Shown: in pieces, positions 61,950-64,000 of the stretch
Position numbering within the stretch: the stretch's first letter is position 1
Layout of the letters: each line of letters begins with the position of its first letter
DNA from: Nocardioides humi
GTDB lineage: Bacteria; Actinomycetota; Actinomycetes; Propionibacteriales; Nocardioidaceae
Assembly: GCF_006494775.1 (NCBI RefSeq)
Contig: NZ_CP041146.1
Coordinates: 3,720,001 to 3,784,000, forward strand
DNA length: 64,000 nucleotides
Direction of reading: 5' to 3'
Translations under genes and position numbers: made by a program
The notes under the pieces: generated by a model
Told to the model about the DNA's origin: nothing
The model's input: the letters and a program-made list of their open reading frames with translations, nothing else
Database searches by the model: none

Positions 61950-61985
61950 CAAACAGCGTTACAATCGGATGTGCTCGGCGTCACA
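61950..61985 (+). promoter_or_regulatory. Island operator plus CRP-like box before livF
   Basis: CAAAC-AGC-GTTAC (61950-61962) overlaps TACAAT, a good -10. TGTG-CTCGGCG-TCACA (61970-61985), an excellent CRP-type match, lies in the presumed leader. The 240-bp divergent gap thus carries two full composites; the stretch between them (61834-61949) shows nothing else. Confidence 0.65.
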
Positions 61986-62017
61986 GACCATGCCGACCTT
62001 TTCCGCGGAGGACAGAG

Positions 62018-62746
62018 ATGACAGTTCTTGCCCCTGAGACAGGCACGGGGAGCGTCGCGCTCAGTGCCCGCGGGCTGGTCGCCGGCTACGGCGACCTGGC
62101 CGTCGTACGCGACCTCGACGTGAGCGTGAGCCCGGGCGAGATCGTGGCCCTGCTCGGTCCCAATGGCGCGGGGAAGTCGACCACGCTGCTCACCCTCGCC
62201 GGCCAGCTGCCTCCCATCGCCGGAGAGATCACCTGGTTAGGCACGCCTCTCACCGGCGCACTGCACCGCCGGGCCCGGGCCGGCCTCGGGTTCGTGCCCG
62301 AGGAGCGCTCGGTGATCATGTCGATGTCGGTGCGCGACAACCTGCTGCTCGGCAGCGGCGGGATCGAGCCCGCGGTCGAGCTGTTCCCCGAGCTCGGCAA
62401 GCTGCTCGACCGCCGGGCCGGCCTGCTCTCGGGCGGTGAGCAGCAGATGCTGACGCTCGCCCGCGCGCTGGCGCGCCGGCCGCGGGTGCTGCTCGCCGAC
62501 GAGCTGTCCCTCGGCCTCGCGCCGATCATCGTCGACCGGCTGTTCGCCGCGCTCCGGGACGCGGTGGGCGAGTTCGGCATCGGCGTGCTGCTCGTCGAGC
62601 AGCAGGCCCGGCGCGCGCTCGACGTCTCCGACCGCTGGTACCTCATGCGCCGTGGCGAGGTCGTCGCCGCCGGCGCCTCCGACGGCGGCCTGGAGGAGAT
62701 CCAGCGCCTCTACCTCGCCGACCACGACGAGTCCGTCGCCAGCTGA
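62018..62746 (+). CDS. livF: ABC transporter ATP-binding protein, LivF-like
   Basis: A 242-aa ATPase. Walker A is LLGPNGAGKSTT near residue 45, the signature LSGGEQQMLTLARAL near 138 and Walker B RVLLADELSLGLAP near 158. Length and the order before Liv permeases fit LivF. GGAGG precedes the ATG. It would energise uptake with the LivHM fusion and the local binding proteins; a LivG partner probably lies beyond the window. Confidence 0.9.
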   Translation: MTVLAPETGTGSVALSARGLVAGYGDLAVVRDLDVSVSPGEIVALLGPNGAGKSTTLLTLAGQLPPIAGEITWLGTPLTGALHRRARAGLGFVPEERSVIMSMSVRDNLLLGSGGIEPAVELFPELGKLLDRRAGLLSGGEQQMLTLARALARRPRVLLADELSLGLAPIIVDRLFAALRDAVGEFGIGVLLVEQQARRALDVSDRWYLMRRGEVVAAGASDGGLEEIQRLYLADHDESVAS

Positions 62747-62823
62747 CCCCGGCCCTCCCGGCCGATCCCGCCCTCTCGCCGACCGCCCGTCACGGGCCTC
62801 GACACCTTCCTGGAGATCCTCCC

Positions 62824-64000
62824 ATGGACATCCTTCGCTACGTCCTCATCGGTCTCGGCGCCGGTGCGCTCTACGCGCTGATCGCGCAAGGCCTGGTGCT
62901 GGTCTACCGCGGCTCCGGCATCCTCAACTTCGCCCAGGGCGGCTTCGTGATGGTGGGCGGCTACGCCTACTACCACGCGACCGTCGAGTTCGAGCTCCCC
63001 CGCTGGATCGGGCTCGTGTTCGCGGTACTCGTGGGCGCGGTCCTCGGGACCCTGGTCCAGGTGCTCGTGCTGCGGCCGATGCGCGAGTCCTCCGCGCTGC
63101 TGCGGGTGATCTCGACGCTGGCCGTGCTCATGGTGCTGGTCTCGGCCGCCGTGCTGATCTACGGCAGCGACCTCAAGTCGGCGCCGTCGCTGCTGCCGAC
63201 GAAGAGCATCCAGGTCGCCTCCGACGTGTTCATCGGGGCGGACCGGATGATCCTGTTCTTCCTCGGCGCGCTGTCGACCGCGGTCTTGTGGTGGGTCTAC
63301 CGGTACACGACCTTCGGCCGGGCCACCAGCGCCGTGGCGGAGAACGAGCTGGTCGCGGCCAGCCTCGGTCACTCGCCGGAGCGGATCGCCATCGTCAACT
63401 GGGCGATCGGCGCGGCCGTGGCCGCCCTCGCGGGCGCCCTGATCGCCCCGATCACCTATCTGCAGCCGCAGGTGCTGGCCATGTTGGTGATCCCGGCGCT
63501 CGCCGTCGGCCTGATCGCCAACTTCAACTCCTTCCCGATCGTCTTCGGCGGCGCCATCGGTCTCGGCGTCGTGGAGTCGCTGATGGCGCGCTATGTCAGC
63601 GCCCCGGGCTGGTCGGCCAGCGTGCCGTTCATCATCGTCGTGATCGTGATGGTGCTGCGCGGCCGCGGCATCCCGCTGCGCAGCCACGTTCTCGACCGGA
63701 TGGCCGACGTCGGAACCGGTCGGGTCCGCTGGATCCCGACCGCGATCGGCTTCGCCGTGATGGCGTGGCTGTTCACCTCGGTGTTCGACATCGCCTGGAC
63801 CAACGCCTTCACGGTGACCATCGGCTTCGCGATCCTCTGCGTCTCGATCGTGCTCGTGACCGGGTACGCCGGCCAGCTCTCCCTCGCGCAGTACGTGCTC
63901 GCCGGTTTCGGCGCCCTCGTCGCGGCGCGGCTGGTCGCGGACCAGGGCTGGCCGTTCCTGCTCGCGCTGGTCGGCGCCGTCGTCATCACCGCGCTGCTCG
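62824..64000 (+). CDS. Fused LivH-LivM permease, truncated by window end
   Basis: At least 392 residues, open to the last base. The LivH part starts MDILRYVLIGLGAGALYALIAQGLVLVYRGSGILNFAQGG and contains AVAENELVAASLGHSPERIAIVNWAIG near residue 172. After a cytoplasmic linker near 285-300 a second permease begins, with VLVTGYAGQLSLAQYVLAGFGA near 345, the LivM signature. Fusion of the two permease subunits is known in some actinobacterial Liv systems. The gene is 77 bases after LivF, and that gap holds no visible site beyond a weak leader. Confidence 0.88.
   Translation, partial: MDILRYVLIGLGAGALYALIAQGLVLVYRGSGILNFAQGGFVMVGGYAYYHATVEFELPRWIGLVFAVLVGAVLGTLVQVLVLRPMRESSALLRVISTLAVLMVLVSAAVLIYGSDLKSAPSLLPTKSIQVASDVFIGADRMILFFLGALSTAVLWWVYRYTTFGRATSAVAENELVAASLGHSPERIAIVNWAIGAAVAALAGALIAPITYLQPQVLAMLVIPALAVGLIANFNSFPIVFGGAIGLGVVESLMARYVSAPGWSASVPFIIVVIVMVLRGRGIPLRSHVLDRMADVGTGRVRWIPTAIGFAVMAWLFTSVFDIAWTNAFTVTIGFAILCVSIVLVTGYAGQLSLAQYVLAGFGALVAARLVADQGWPFLLALVGAVVITALL

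Overview
The window is GC-rich DNA with dense, often 4-bp-overlapping genes, frequent GTG starts and AGGAGG-type ribosome sites. It carries a mycofactocin cluster and several F420-dependent enzyme families. Together these point to an actinomycete; Nocardioides or a relative is my best guess, inferred from gene content only. I see no rRNA, tRNA, CRISPR, phage or intact insertion sequence.

Layout. 1-2843: an AhpD-like protein, a small unknown protein, a 178-bp MITE-like inverted-repeat element and a DHA2 efflux pump. 2850-3305: four 117-bp tandem repeats. 3325-9817: mftR facing the mycofactocin operon mftA-B-C-D-E-SDR-F. 9938-19755: ferredoxin reductase, KstD-like flavoprotein, an ACAD10/11-type acyl-CoA dehydrogenase with an APH-type kinase, epoxide hydrolase, a second efflux pump, an AttH/DUF7065-like protein, an NTF2-like protein and a ferredoxin. 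19782-29659: P450, NDMA-type alcohol dehydrogenase, SDR, Old-Yellow-Enzyme (OYE) type reductase, aldehyde dehydrogenase, a solute-binding lipoprotein, a second KstD-like flavoprotein and an NTF2-like protein. 29733-41523: three more P450s, two LLM F420 enzymes, a flavin reductase/IclR-effector fusion, nitronate monooxygenase, SDR, enoyl-CoA hydratase, FMN reductase and a Bcr-type pump. 41637-54415: TetR, VOC, EthD-like, acyl-CoA synthetase, two OYE-type reductases, HMG-CoA-lyase-like, PPOX, a fifth P450, epimerase, ferredoxin and MarR. 54496-64000: a fused alpha/beta 2-oxoacid dehydrogenase E1, two more solute-binding lipoproteins, a second APH kinase, hydrolase, SDR, LivF and a LivH-LivM fusion that runs off the end.

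How it fits together (inference). The genes form a catabolic island. Liv-type uptake uses three paralogous binding proteins. P450s with ferredoxins and a ferredoxin reductase hydroxylate the substrate, and a nicotinoprotein-type alcohol dehydrogenase, whose bound cofactor would be recycled by the mycofactocin made next door, oxidises the alcohol. Aldehyde dehydrogenase, CoA ligation, OYE and KstD-like reactions and beta-oxidation follow, ending in an HMG-CoA-lyase-type cleavage. The substrate cannot be named from sequence; a terpenoid or other alicyclic compound is plausible.

The most unusual signal is non-coding. A short palindrome, CAAAC-N3-GTTTG and variants, lies upstream of about fifteen of the catabolic transcription units. 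At seven of these promoters it is paired with a CRP-like TGTG-N7-TCAC box (one further match is looser). This suggests one undescribed regulon covering the island.

Caution. Seven genes are each broken by a single-base frameshift in a G/C run while the rest of the protein is intact. This looks like uncorrected sequencing error rather than gene decay.
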